A stretch of 64,000 nt of DNA from Sisyra terminalis (Eukaryota; Arthropoda; Insecta; Neuroptera; Sisyridae), in assembly GCA_958496175.1 (NCBI GenBank), contig OY292275.1:53025701-53089700 (forward strand), written 5' to 3'. How positions within the stretch are numbered: the stretch's first letter is position 1; each line of letters starts with the position of its first letter. The notes beneath the pieces were generated by a model that was not told the DNA's origin, made no database searches, and saw only the letters and a program-made list of their open reading frames with translations. The position numbers and the translations under genes are program-made. Positions 12,501 to 27,500 of the stretch are shown here, piece by piece.

Positions 12501-15500
12501 TAGATGTCAACAAAGGGGACTACGATTCATACTATCAATCTAAAATAACAAGCAAACCATCTGAACAGGAGCATAATCCCAGTAAAGTTATCCCAAAAAG
12601 TGAAACCAGTGGTTCTAGTAGTTGCTGTAGTGGTGGGACACCTACAAGAAACGAACAATTATTAGTACCAAAAATAGAAGCCATGAGCACACCAACACCT
12701 TGTAGAGCAAACACCCCATTATCTAGTGGTCAAATGCGACAGTCCTACGACCCCTACGTTAATCAGGACTCCAATTCTTCCTCTATGTCCAGCATGGATA
12801 CGATGGCTCCAAGAACTATACCAGGCCATCATTTGCACCACCCAAGCCACCATCCCACGGTTCTTCCTCCTCACCACAATCCTCATCAACAACCTCCTCC
12901 AGGCGCATATGGAATGGTTGAAGATGCAAGACTTTCCCATCAAATGTCTCAACGTTCACCGTACCACCAATCACCAATGCTACCAGGCTCTGCTGAAGAC
13001 ATGTACCAATCTAGACCAGAACACGGTAGTGGTGGACGACCATATGGAGAAATGACCACAGTAATGGGCAGCACAATTGCTCGTCCTGTTGTAACATATT
13101 CTACCGACATGTCGGGTCGAGCTTACGACGTGAATTCTGCTAGTCATAGACCGTATGATCCAGGTGCTACTACCGCGTTTGAAAGATACGATTCTTCGGC
13201 AGCGGCGGCGCAAAGTTGCAACTCACTACAACAGCAATCCTTGCATCCTTCACAAAGAGTCCCATCACAAGGACTGTACCCGTACGCATCTCTTGAAGAA
13301 CAAGAACAAAGATATCAACAAGAAGCCGTTGCTCAACAACATCAAATGGCTGTTGCGACCGCAACAGCCGCTGGTATGATGAAATCTGAACAATCTTCAG
13401 ACCCAGAAAGTTCAGGACCTCTATATCCAAGGTTTAATCCACATTCACTAATGTCATGAGAAAAATATCATTTCAAATGTCTTTCCAGACCCATGTATCA
13501 ATACGATCCTTCCACCGGTGGTATACCAGCGGGGTTTTCGGCGATTAATTTGTCCGTGAAGTGTGTTGCAGCCGCTCAAGTCGCTGCTCAAATGAAAAGT
13601 GGAGGACCTCCAACATCACCCGGTGGCACTGTTATGGATTTGTCCACATCAAGTGTTACATCTACTAGTCCACAAGTAAGTTGGGTCATTATGAAAATAT
13701 TTCCACTTTAATATTTAAAATACTTGAAATTTTTCAAAGGCTGGATATGGTTCACCGCATTACGGAAGTGGACAAAGAGGAAGTCCTCAGGCAGCGGCCA
13801 GTCCTCATTTAACAGCAAGTCCTCAAGTTCCAAGTCCGCAAGGTCAAACATTGGACCTTAGCGTCAACCGTTTACCTCACAGGTAATTACAAATAACGTC
13901 ACCACCCAAAAAAAAAAATCGGAATAGTTATCAGCATTACAAATTATCAAATTTTAATAATCGATAGGCTTCATGCCTTCATTATTTCGTTTCAATAAAA
14001 TATATTGAGACATTACAAACATCAATAATACCCACGGATTTCCTGGAGCTGAAACTTAAATGTGAAATAGGATTTCCCCCCGTTTTCGTTGTGCAATATA
14101 AATTCGGTTATTTTTCCCTCATAAAAAATTGTTGTGCGTCAAGTATTATATACACATTACGCATACAATCCAAACGGTTATTTCAATAATAACACGTAAT
14201 AATATTTCCGGCGAACGGAAATCAACGCCGTCAGGATAAACACATTTTCACGCTACTATGGCCCTTTATTTTATTTATTTACTTTTCGCATATTTTTTAA
14301 CCCACTTTTAAAGCTTAATACCAAACTCAATATGAGGGTTGTTTGTTTAAGACGAGGGTAAAAAGCAACAGTATTTTCATAAACTTATTTTCTAAAAATC
14401 TTGGGGTAATATTAAAAACAGGTGATTATCAAGCTTTCATGAAAAATAAAATTGTATATAGTTATGATTTTTTTTTTTATCAATAAAATTAGTTTTTGTT
14501 CATTTGGTATATAAATACAATGAATTGTGTATTTTCCGATTTGTTTAACCGAACTCAATAAGTCAAAAATTTCACTTACTTTTGTCAGCAATGAAAACCT
14601 CACGCTAATATTTTGTGTAAATTTTAAAAAAAAAAAATAGTTTTCTAACCCAAAAATTAAAAGTTTTCTATCTTTTTACAGCAATCTAAGTTGAATAGCT
14701 TTAATATTAAACGCAACCCTTATATACATGGGTGACTATTGAGTTGCACCCTCTGAATATTATTGCCTTCCAATATCCCCTCAAAAGCTCTAACTTTAAA
14801 CATATGTTTCAATACTAATTCTATTATTACAATTAAGCATTGTTAGAGGAACTAATTGTAAGCTAGGTACAAATTCTAGTACTTTCCAAATCCTATTTAC
14901 ACCTTAGTGGTTGACATAATATATATCAACAAACGGACAACTAAGTCTAAAATGAATAATTAATAAACACATATGAGCTTTAGTAATTATTTATCATTGG
15001 CAGTACATTTCTGCTAATATTAGGGGGACCGAAAAGTACTGTCGTTTTGTTAATATAAAATTCAAATACAAAGTTTGAAAACAAGAATTTTGAATCAGCT
15101 CAAGAATATCAACCTTTTTATATCTAGGGTACTCATTTTTAATTTCAAATTAAAAAAAATCAATTGATTGTTTGGCAAATTATCTGAATAGCTCATTTTG
15201 ACCAATATTTAAGTTTTCAATTACTTTTTTTACCATTTAGGTACAAAATATTACAATGATTAAAATAAATGAAAATCTGATGGAACGATTTTAGACGATT
15301 ATGGTGGATAAAATAATACCACTCACCCTATTTTATTCAAATTTTCCAAGGTTTTTCTAATGCAAAAGAGTTTTGCATTACCATGTTGCAGAATAAATTT
15401 TTCTCTTGATAGTTTTTGGGTATTTTTGGGGCATAATTTTTACGAGCTGTTCAACTTTTTTTACATAAATTTAGTACCACTTCATCCCTTAACATTTTAT

Positions 15501-18500
15501 TGTCTTAAGTTTAATGTTAAGTACGAGTTGTAGAGCTCAAAATTATCGAATTTAAACTTAAAAGACTCATTTGGCATTAATGAACATCGAATATACTGAG
15601 ATATATTTTAAAAAAGGTTTTCGATAGCAACTTTACGTTACTATCTTGTAAAATTCGAAAAGAATTTCACCACTAATAAATTTAATTTTTTACGAAATCT
15701 TAAAAATCTTAAATGATAAAAAAAATTATGAAATTACTAATAGTTAATTAATGGCAATTGCATGTCTTGAAGTTCAGAAACGACATTGCTTTCTGGTCCT
15801 CTAATATTAATTTCATATTCTATTATTATATGGTACATTTGTAACACGTACCTTCTTAAGCACATTAACCTTGCATTGGTCACATTATGTACTCTTCTTG
15901 AATTCTTATAATTCAAAATTAACTTGTAAAAGTATAGTAATTAAAATAGCTAAATACGGTAGGATGTTAGAATCAGTGGAAAAGCTCAGCGCTTACTTTT
16001 TCAAAAAACGCTATCCACTGAATTTGGAAATTTTGGAAAGAATCGTAACACACTTATTAACTTATTAACTTATTAACACGTTAACTCATTAACACATTAA
16101 CTCATTAACATATTCAATGCCTAACACAAACTAGGACCAGATTTACCATAAAAGCAACAAAGCACAGTCTCAAAACCAAAATTAAAATCTTAAATACTAA
16201 TTTTCATTGAAAATCCGGTACATATAAAAACCTCTACTAATTCTACTTAGAACTTATTTTTTTGAAATCGATACTATTATAAATATAGTACAGTATTTAA
16301 GCACGTAACTAAGTACACTTATAACTCGAAGTATATCTATATTATGGTGATTATTTAACTACATAACATCAAAGAACTTTGGATAACATAAGTATTATAC
16401 GTGGTTCCTCTTAATTTAAGTATCAATTTTATAAAGCATACATAATTTATATTCTCGATTCATACATTTGCGCTTTTAAAATAGTAGGTCAGAGCTTTTG
16501 ATTTTTCACAACTTTTTACTCAATTTGAACAAAAAAAGATTATATCTACACTGTTGTTACCTAAATTTGCAAGCAAATAATGTGATAAATTTATAACAAT
16601 ACAATTAATTGATAAACACTTCTTTATATTTTCAGTGGTTTATAGGTAATTGCTGTACAGTTGCCATCTACTGGCAAACGACGAAACATAGAACTGTTTG
16701 TGATCATTAAGTCACTGGTCACTAGTATACCTATATATTAGTATACCTAGCGATACCTATTAATTTGAGAAATATAAATATCTAAGAACAAACAAACGCC
16801 AATTCTGAACAAACAAACGAAAATAAGTAATAATTTATAAATGTTTTAAATTTCCACAAATAAATAAAAAATGGGTATACGGCCAGTGAGGCATTCGTTT
16901 AGAAGAATTTTTTATTTTTGAAGATAGAAATTTTATAATACATGAAACAATAATTATTACAAATCGAATTTAATTAAATCGAAATAATCCCTATGTTAAC
17001 TAAATAAACAGTAGGGATAAATGATTAGAGCTTAATTGGCTTTTCTAATAAAAGGATAAGTTGGTTCATTTAAGTATCGGTAGCTTAAACTTTTTATTTT
17101 TGCTTTGAAATTACTATCGTTTTATGTTTGTTACTGGAACCAAAAGTATATAAAAGCCAATCGAAATCATTAAAAAAAGAATGAATCAAATTGGATCGAT
17201 AGCTTTCAATTGATGGAATCTTGAACATATATATAGGCAAAAAAATTTAAAGTTTTGTATACATAAAAAGATACTTTATATATTACAAATTAGACATTGA
17301 TTTTCCCAAATCAAGCAAGAATATTGGCAGGTTAAAGACCTTAAAAACTTAGAAAGCCAAAATGAAAATTGTTCAAACAAGTACGAACTAAGGAAGTTGA
17401 TTTTTTTTAATCAAAAGTACACAAATTTCAGCGCTGTACGTCCACCCGTTGGATCTTTTGTCGGTCCCGTACTTGCACCGCCTCCGGGTTCTGGATATAG
17501 TCGCGAATCTACTCCGGATTCTGGTGGTTCCCATTACATAGATGCATACAGTCGAGATCCCAGCGGTAAGTTCTTTCAAAATCTTATATATTATCTTCCT
17601 CTATTGCATAATATTAAAACCACAACAAAATGAATTGTGATCCACTATCCAATAGTGCTATATTCATATAGTTTAACCCTTTTTTTTTATTAAAACCAAG
17701 TGATGAGTCTTGAATTTACTAGCTTTTGTTTGATGGGTTGCAATACTTGTGTTTTATTTATATTTTATAGTACTCATATTATATATATTTTCTTTAAACA
17801 AAAAGCTTACGAGAACTTTTGAAATTCATTAGAACGATTTTCTTGTAATATAGTAATAACAAATTATGATTTGAAACCAAAGCATAATGAAAACTATCTA
17901 CCCCATTCCTTTTGTTATGATAACACTAGTGGCTGTTGTATAAACCAAAACCCCATCTAGTATTTTGGTAGAAGGTATATGTTATACGTGTACATACAAC
18001 ATCCTGCGTTGGTATGTAACGTATACTTCGGTATAGGTATACCTATATATCTACCATACATCCCATATGAGAAATCTTACACATATCCCAACAAACTCCC
18101 GTTGTATACTAGAAGCCCTACCTGTTGCCAGCATATTATATCTACTAATATAGAATTTAATTAAATACATAGATTAAAAATGAAATATAAGTTCAAAGCA
18201 ACGGCGGTACAACTTGTGTCTGTAATCGAAACCGTTATGAGCTATTATATCAACACTCCTTTGTTTTATAAAAATTGAAATATTGTACCGCTTACAAAAT
18301 GAATTCCTCCACCATCCAATCGTTCCAGCATCCTAGCTACTTCCCATATCTAACCATTCAGCCCCCCATTTACTCTCTTTATACACAACCTGAAATATGT
18401 ATGAAAGATAAATGCCGTCGGGCGATAAAACGTCCATAATAATATTGCCGCGTATACTACTCGTTGAAAATGTTGATAATATGAGAAAATACCAGTTGTC

Positions 18501-21500
18501 CATTCGAGAACACCTCTTCACAATAAATTTATAACATATTAAAGTTCGTTTCAAACTTTATCTTTATACTTAAAACTATGCAAACACAATAGTTCAAATT
18601 TTCAATGATAAATTCTACTGGCTTCATTTTTAATTATTACAAAAGATCAGACTTTTTCCTCGACTCTTTAACTATATTTCTACTATGATTTCACGATTAA
18701 ATTGATATTTACAAAAAAAGCTCTTATAAGTCACATTTATTTATACTTGATTTATCGTATATGTTGTGTTATCACATGAATGTTGGCGACAAAAGAAATA
18801 AAAGCATTTTTTGTAGTGGCGACCGAAATTTATGCAATTAAGGGGTTTAAAAGCATTCCCTCTTCACATATCTGCCTATCTAAAGCAAATGAATTTTTAT
18901 CAAATAGAATATACAAGTTCTAGTCTATCATACATTAAAACAATACAATTTTGATAGAAAGCACAACAGTATCCTCATAAGCTACATACCAATGTCATGT
19001 ACGACCGCAATACAAAAGAACACCAATGATACCCCCGGGGCTGTCACATTCATTCGCTAACACTAGCAATCCTACATCCCCCATCAACCCCCATAAATGT
19101 CTCTCACCCTAAAGAGCCCCAAGCATCATCAGAAGCGTAAACCACTCACCCTTTATGCTAGAAAATAAGTGAAAAGTAAATTATTGAAAACGATATACAA
19201 TTTAATCTGCATGCATCGAAAACGAGCGAGTTTCAACAATAATTAAAACCATTAATATAAATCATTATTATAACTTTGATAATTACGTCAATTTTATTTA
19301 ATTCACTTTCATAATTTATCAAATTTGTGTTATAAAATTAAATTAACTTTATATTTATCAATGTTTTAACTTATTTTCTGTTTAAAAATACTTTAAATTC
19401 TTAACATTATTTCAAAGCCTTATAATTTTTGTATGATTACTTTGTTTACCTCAAATGACTCACTAAAACTATATTATCATACCAATGCCCTATGATATGT
19501 CTAATGAAAAAAAAAATAGTTTTGACTAACATTCAATATAAATCGATAATGAATTTATCAATAATTATTTCGTCTAAGTGACTCTTATTCTACAGCGAGT
19601 CTATATATTTTTTGTTGGAATTTATAATTCGTCATCAGAAAAATGCAATTATCTATGTTCCAACAAAGTAAACTATTTTGTTTATTTTTATTTCTTGATT
19701 ATTTTTTCCCTTACTAGCTCAAAAATAAAATATTTTTCGTATAGAAATTTATTCGCTGGTGGAAATTTATCATAATTTAGTTGTTAATATAAAGTGGCCA
19801 TAGATGCTCGTTTATTAACACTTATAAAGTTTGTGGTTGCATAATTTTAATTTTATTAACCTGTGATTTTCGATACACTCTACAAATCGTTTTACTACAG
19901 TTTTAAAATGTAAGTCAATTAAATTCATAATAGTAAGTCACCAAAAAAAACCTACCTGGGAATTGAAACCGGTCTTAGTAATTTTTTTTTATTATGTACA
20001 CTTTTAGTTGATATATTATATTTCTTAGTTGTGCTAATATGAACCGTTTATTTTGAAAGTGAGTTAAGTCCATTTCAAGAACAATCCCTATAGTGTTATC
20101 ATTTTTAACCATAGGAACATAAGATACTAAGAAGGAGGGAATAATTGGCGTTTTTATTAACAACTAAAATGAAATCAGTAATTTCTGAAAACTTAGCAGT
20201 TAAATAATTAACATACTTTGTTCTAGTAATAAGAAGATTCATCATATAGACTGTCCTTGAAATGGACTTACGCCACTTTCAAAATAAACAAGTCATATAA
20301 TAGTAGATCATAGTATAATAGCGTGCAAATATATCCTTTCAGTAGCAGTTTTAACAAGAATAATATAACTTTACTTCCATATTTGGTTTCACAATCTTAC
20401 TCTTTTAAGTCTTTTACTGTTTGCCGATGGGGTCACCATAGAGTCACCATCATTTTCTTTGAATAACCCAACATAGAATTCCAGTGTCTGATGTAAGATT
20501 TTTTATGCATATTGTCAAAAAACGGCGTATTCAAATCTTTGTGTAGGATATTTCCCTTCACGTACCAATATGCTTTCGTTATTGTCCTTAAGGCTTTAAT
20601 TTTGGAAGGTTTAGACCAGGGGTAGGCAAACGGTCGATCGCAGGCATTTTAAATAAATTTTTTCGGTACATTTCAAATCTTTTAATTGAAAATTTGTACT
20701 AATTTTGCAGACAATGAAACTTGAATTTAACTAAACACGCATCTATTCTACAACGAATATTACCGACCCCTAAATAGTGTTTCTAATACTCCCTTCAACT
20801 CATTCTCTCTTTAAATTTGTATTTATTTTTAATTTAACCCATTTTTCGAAGTCGATCACCTTCATAAAAGAAAAATTATAGGTTTGCACACCTCTGGTTT
20901 AGATCTAAGTTTTTTGCGTTTTGGCATCAATTCTCCTTAATTTGGAACCATGCAATCATAAATTTTTTGATAATTATATTTAAGGTTTTTCCTTGTTAAT
21001 CTTTTACCCTGCGTTAAGCTCAGATATTTAACCGAATCAGTATGTGGCACTTTCCACCAGAAAGCCAACAATATGCTTATTGTTGGGATATTTCTTCTAT
21101 ATGTGAATAAGTTTGGACTTTTCTGGATTCATCACTACTTTTTATTCTTCGTGTATCATTGCTTAACTTTTTGTACATAGTTTTGAAACTCAAATTTTGG
21201 AGTATTCTCTGTCCCAGTACTGAGTTCGAAAACTGTACCCTTACTATCGGGAAGCCTCCGCCATAGACCCAATACGCTTCCTTTAGGAACTCCTACCTTC
21301 ATTGTACCAGGAGCTATGTACGTTTGTCTAAATTTGATCCTGTGCCCTATGTACCTTCTGTTTTCCATGTAGGAGCCTAACAACCTGTAAGAAGTAGCCC
21401 TACGTGGCACAACATTAAATTTTATCTTATCAATATCAAAATCCAATGAAAATATCCCGACATCCTCGAGAGTCCCAAATTTGCTACCTTAATTCTCCAG

Positions 21501-24500
21501 AATTTTAATTTACAAGAAGTATACCAACCCTTTTGTTCTGATTGTCCTTATTTTGTCTATATTCATTTGAATATTTTCTCACTTATCGTTATTTTATCAC
21601 AAGGAACACTTAAATATATTTCCTATTGTAAAAGGTAGAAAAGTAATTCAACAGTCAAAATACAAGCCACCAAAAAAAATACCATAACTTTTAATCTGGA
21701 CAAATTTAATATAATAAACATTTAGATAAATATGTTAATGACTTTTTACCTTTTTATAGAAAGGAAAGCAATAAATAAGTCAAAGTTTTGTATTTTTTGC
21801 TAGAAAAACTATTTCCAGAAGTCCTTTTTCTGAAGTATGGTTAAACTTATATTGTAGGCTACCGATTCTATGGTCTAAATCATTTTTGCATTGTCGCCAA
21901 TTATTTTTCATAGTAGTTTACCGAAGTTTTATTTACTAATGTCTTTAGTGATTTTAAGCTCAAAAAATAATTCTCTATTGTACAAACCATTGTTTAGGGC
22001 AGTGCTTCTCAAACTGGAAGATGTGGCCCGTAAGGAACCTTAGAGCTCCTGTTACCAGCAAAATATTTCTGTAATAATAATTTTAGGTAAAAACAAAAGT
22101 ACTCTTGGTCACTAAAGTCTAAATTTTTTGGGTAGGGAAACCTTGGATTATGGTTTTTCTTATTTTGGCAATGGTATGAAAAAGTTTGAGAAATACGGGC
22201 TTAGGAAATCACAGAAAATACCATTTTTCCAAATTTTATTTATATATATTTCCAATATTTTCCAAGAAAAATATGACATACAAACATACAGACATGGATA
22301 CCAAACTCCAAGACCGGATTAGAGGTCTGAAAACCTCGGGGCAACAAAGGAATAGAGGCTCCCTGGCTCAAATTATTTTCTAAATGAAATGGACAATTTT
22401 TTTCAATCGACTTTTCCAATAAATATTGAAATTGAAACTGAATTTGAAATTTTCTTTCCGAAGTCTCTATAGTGGGGGCCCTTTTTTGTGGAGGCCTCGG
22501 GGCTGTAGCCCCAGTTGTCCTCTCTTAAATCCGGCCCTGCCAAACTCAAAAAAATTATTATAAATTATAGGCAAAGTTGCTAGTATTCACTACTCTTGAT
22601 TTATGTGAGATTTTGACCCAATATTTTGCTACAGTATATATTACATTATATTCTCTGTATTATTTCAAAATGATCATTTTTATTGTTTTAATAAACCTAT
22701 TAAAAGTGGATTCTAATTTATTTTTAACTTCATTAAAAATAATATTACAATTTGTACAATCCAAAACTGTGGAAGCTTTAGTTCCTGGAGGAAAACATAT
22801 TCAGTTATAACATTGTTTCTAAACTAATAAGACTGGACTCATAAAAATCATCTTTAACTACATATTTTTAAAAAAATTATTTCATCCAAAATGACATTGG
22901 AATATTTGGACTAAAATTCCTTCAAGTAAATTGGTGCTTATCAATGTATAAAAGTTTATTTTTTAATTATCTAATAATTGCTTTTTCATCATATTTGAGG
23001 AATTGAAGTTTTTAACGTATTTGAATAGCAGTTCAAAATTAAAACTTGTATTTATTTTAAGTAAACATTAAAACCATTCAGCACAACAGTCACTGTTATC
23101 ATATTTATGTATCTACATAATTGGGGTAGAAAAATAATTTTAAACCAATACGTTAGAGTTAGACAAAATATTTTCTATTATTTGTATATGTATCGAATGT
23201 ATCATAAATTGATTCATCAAAAATTAATCAGCAAATATTTCCAGTTAGTATGTTATCTTATACTACATAGTCGGCTCTTGAGCGTATCAGACGATTTGTT
23301 ACTTTCATATTCAATAGTCGGTAACAATAACACAAATTGCTATTCATTAAACGCAAACATATACAAATATAATTGAACAAATGTAAACATTAATTTTTGT
23401 GCTAACAAATACGTGAAAATACTTTAAATATTTTATAGGATATGCTCCAATGAGCCCTCATCCTGGCTATGGTATGTCAGCAGTACCAAGTGAATATCCA
23501 GCCAATCCGTATACGCCTTACCCAACAGCCAGTTATACGTGTGGAACGAGTTCTACTGGAAGTGGATATCCAGGTCCAGTAACCACTGGATATCATTCAG
23601 GAACAGGAGGTGGTTATTCACCGAATCCGTGCTACAGTATGCCTCCCCCGCAACATTCGTTGGCACCCCACGATAAAAACGGATCCAATTCGAAAGATTC
23701 AAGGTACGTAGTTGCTATGGGTGGACCATAGCAAGTTTAGGTAATATTAAATGGGTAAATTAAATCAAATTTAATATTGTTTCGCTTCGCTTCTTTCCTA
23801 ATCATTAAAATAAATCATTAAAATAAAAAATATATAGAATATATGTAAAAATAAAATTTCAACCGAAAACAAACTATTACGGTAAGTATTTTTTTCCAAT
23901 GAAATAGTTAAAAGAATTTATCTGAATATTTATTTTTAAGTAATATAATAAAGTAACACAAAGGAAACATTTTTTGAATTACATTTGTTATTTTTTCCTG
24001 GAAATAGATTTAATAATAATTTACTATTATTTATGGTAAGCAATTGAATATTTGAAATATTTTAAGGACCAATGCTTTCCGTTACTTTCAGCTTATTAAA
24101 TTGATTGATGAAGTTAATCCTGTTTTTACAAAATTCATTAAATTTGTAGATTTTCTTAAACTTTGCTCTTATTTGGTCCCTTAAAAAACTTACAATATAA
24201 GAATACAATACAACAAGATCTCCTGATTTCAAGTGATTAATAATACCATCATCTAGTGCGAATTTGGTACCAATAACGAGAGTACCATCAAAAACACAAT
24301 GGATCTACTGTTGAGTAGCGGCCCAAGTCAAGTGCCATTCCTATGAACCCTTAATGAACTCAACAATAAAGCAAACTATTTTACAAATAGTTAAACTTGT
24401 GGAAAAAAAATAGACAGCTGATACTCATAGCGAATCCTTACCGTACCGATGATGACATCATATAGTGTGATCGAGAACTATCGGCTTCATCGATGTTCAT

Positions 24501-27500
24501 TAATGTGTCCCTATTAAATTTAAACACACATTAAGCTGACAAAGATTTTGAATTAGTGTCAATATATACAACATGCGATCAAAAATCATCAGATAGTCCT
24601 CACTTTATGACGTCATTATCATTGTTTACATGTGTAACCGAAAAATAGTGCCCCTTGAGCAATCCATGTATTGTAAGGTCTAAATTATAGTCGCTAGTTT
24701 CATTCTTATATGACTTTAAAATAAATTGTAATCATTTGTAATATGCTGTTCATTGTATTTTTTTTTTCTCATTTATTGTATCTTCTATTTGTTTTCGTCA
24801 CCAATAATGATAATATGACAAAATCAGTACAGTAATAGAGAACAAAAAAATATAAATTTTCCACCGTGCAGTTTTAAAGAATTTAAATTGAATCCTACAT
24901 TGTTTATGCTATCTAATGAAGTAAATGTGAAGTTAAATAAATAATTCACATTTTAAATTCTTATCTGGTGGTATTTAAAAGAACGTAGATAAAAAAAAGT
25001 ATGGAAATGCCTCAATTCTCAGCTACCGTTTTTTTTTTTTTATTTAATTTTATTTAATTTTTTCATTTTCACTCCACTTATACACTCGTTTTTCTTTGAA
25101 AAATAATGACCTATCGTAAATAAGTCTCAATATTTTACAAGCTTTTTGTCCAGCTTCTCTATAATCTTTATTTATCTTTAATGAATATTCAAAACTTTTT
25201 TTAATGCACATTGATCAAAAATTTAAATCAAAAATCAACAAAGTAGTAACTTTATTAAAATTATAAAGCGTTAAATAAATTTAACCGCATTAATCAATTG
25301 TAAATTGTTTTATTTTTAAACTACTTATATTATTATAAAGACCCATATATTTAAATTACCCCATTTTATTTCGTAAAAAAATTAACCGTCGCTCACATTA
25401 AATAATCCTACGACATAATAAATTAAATTTTTATTTATTTCAAATAGTTACATTTTATATAACGGAAATTTAAAATCTCTTTTGCTTCAAATTTGGTAAC
25501 AATAAAAAGTTTAAATGAGATTTAAACGGTATAATACATGTATTGTTAAAATATTATAAAATTTATGCGTACGATTAAGAATAGTAATAAATTGGTGTAA
25601 AAGTTAATTATTGTTAATAGATTTTCTAAAAATTTTAAATTGAAAATGTGCGAATTACCAATATTTCAGTAACAATTAGAAACTTTTGAAAAGTTTGAAA
25701 CAGTTTTGGAAGAAACGTATGTAAACGAAATAAAAACGAATGGAAACGTGGAAAGTGTAGCCAAGTTCAGAGATATTCGTCCTGTCATAACTTTGTTTAC
25801 GTTTATCTAACCTCAAACCTTAAAAATAGTACGTCATGAGTTTGAAATATTGAAATTAATTTTGTTGATTTATAATACATAAATTATTAATTCAATATGT
25901 TATTGATACCAACATTTATAATTGTATGTATTTTTAATAATTTAATTTACGTATACACTTCACACATGTTGCGTAATGTAATATTATAAAAAAAAATGTA
26001 AAACAGTGAATTAGCAACAATATTACAATGCAGAATATTTAGATGACAGAATAATTAATTGTATTTTTTACAATTTCAATAATTTAATTTTTTTTTTCTT
26101 CAACTAATAGTAACAATTTACCACGGCCTAATTATTACGTACTCTATTACGTTATCATATTTGCTGATAAGATATATTTATTACACATATTTCTTATCTT
26201 AGTAACATAGGTATTAGAAATAACGTAACGTAAACTTTAAAACAAAATGCACATTTATAACTATGAACAATATCAAGTTAACTGCACATAATTGTTATCA
26301 AAATACTTTAACTTATTTTGTCTGCAAATTAAAACAACTATAAGGTATAAATGAAATGTTGAATTGAAAATTAGTGAATTTATATTTGATTAATCATTAA
26401 ACATTGCTTCTGCGAATCAAATATCAAGTCGTTTTTGTTTTGTGAGTTCTATCACTATAATATTTTGTAGATTATTTATTTGCTAATCGACTTTTCAATT
26501 TTGTTTTAGAAAGTTTTAATGTGTAATTTACTATTGAACTAAGGAATAAAAATACAAAATGAACCATTTAAATTGTTCTGACAACTTCTAAATGCGTTAT
26601 TATGCTATCCTGGTAATCAGCATTTTTCTTTTTGCTAATTAATTTTAATGTTTTAGACGTTTGAAAAATATTATTTTGACATCTTAGTTACCATTCGTAA
26701 AACATATTCTATTGCAATGTTTTATTTTTTTTTACACCAATTTATTTTGACTAACACACACAATTCAATTAATTCATTCCGATTGTACTTCAACTAAAAG
26801 CATTTTCTATTTAAAGCTTCGAGGATTCAATTGAACTATTCGTACACAAAATTGCTATATTTTCCAAGTAATGGTTATAGAACTTTCTTACTTAACTCAG
26901 TGTAACAAAAGTCATAGTTTGATCAAGTTGAATTTAAAATTCATAAATATCTCAAGTATTGTTTTTACACATGTTGGAAACTTCCTTGCCACACTAGTTA
27001 GTACTTTTGAAATCTGCACAAATTTTAACAAACACTATTAAGTATACATTTCCATATTTCCATACAAAGAAATTGACTGATTAGATGGCTTATTTGCTTG
27101 TTGAGCAGTAATGTTTTTCGACGGCCACAATCATTCATTTTCGCAAGGTCCACCCCACGTGGTCGAGATGGCAAAGAGCTGATTCCATGTCCAACAATGA
27201 GCTGCGATGGCATGGGTCATATATCAGGAAACTACGCAACCCACAGAAGGCAAGCACAATTCCAATCCGTAGGAGTTTGTGTCATTTCTTATGTCATTGC
27301 CCAAGTAGAAAAATCCTACATCGCGCTTTTCAACTGTATTACCCTTAAAGTTTTGCCGGAATGCAATTCGTAGCTTATTCATATTTTTTTTTAATCTGTT
27401 TTTCTTGTGACCTGCCCTTCTAATAAGGGAAGAACCAGACGACCATATTTTAATCTCATTACAAAATTTTAGCCTCATAAAGTGGGCAGCGTACAAATGA

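Larger units (their letters stand above)
17566..23438 (+). other. Intron (5.9 kb) with several transposon fragments
   Basis: Donor at 17566 and acceptor TTATAG at 23433-23438. It contains a MITE copy (20045-20290), a hAT-type MITE (20617-20896), a LINE reverse-transcriptase fragment (21156-21446), a second hAT-like MITE (22000-22198) and a third inverted-repeat fragment (22312-22548). Bases 17566-19900 and 22550-23438 hold no gene I can recognise. Confidence 0.65.
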
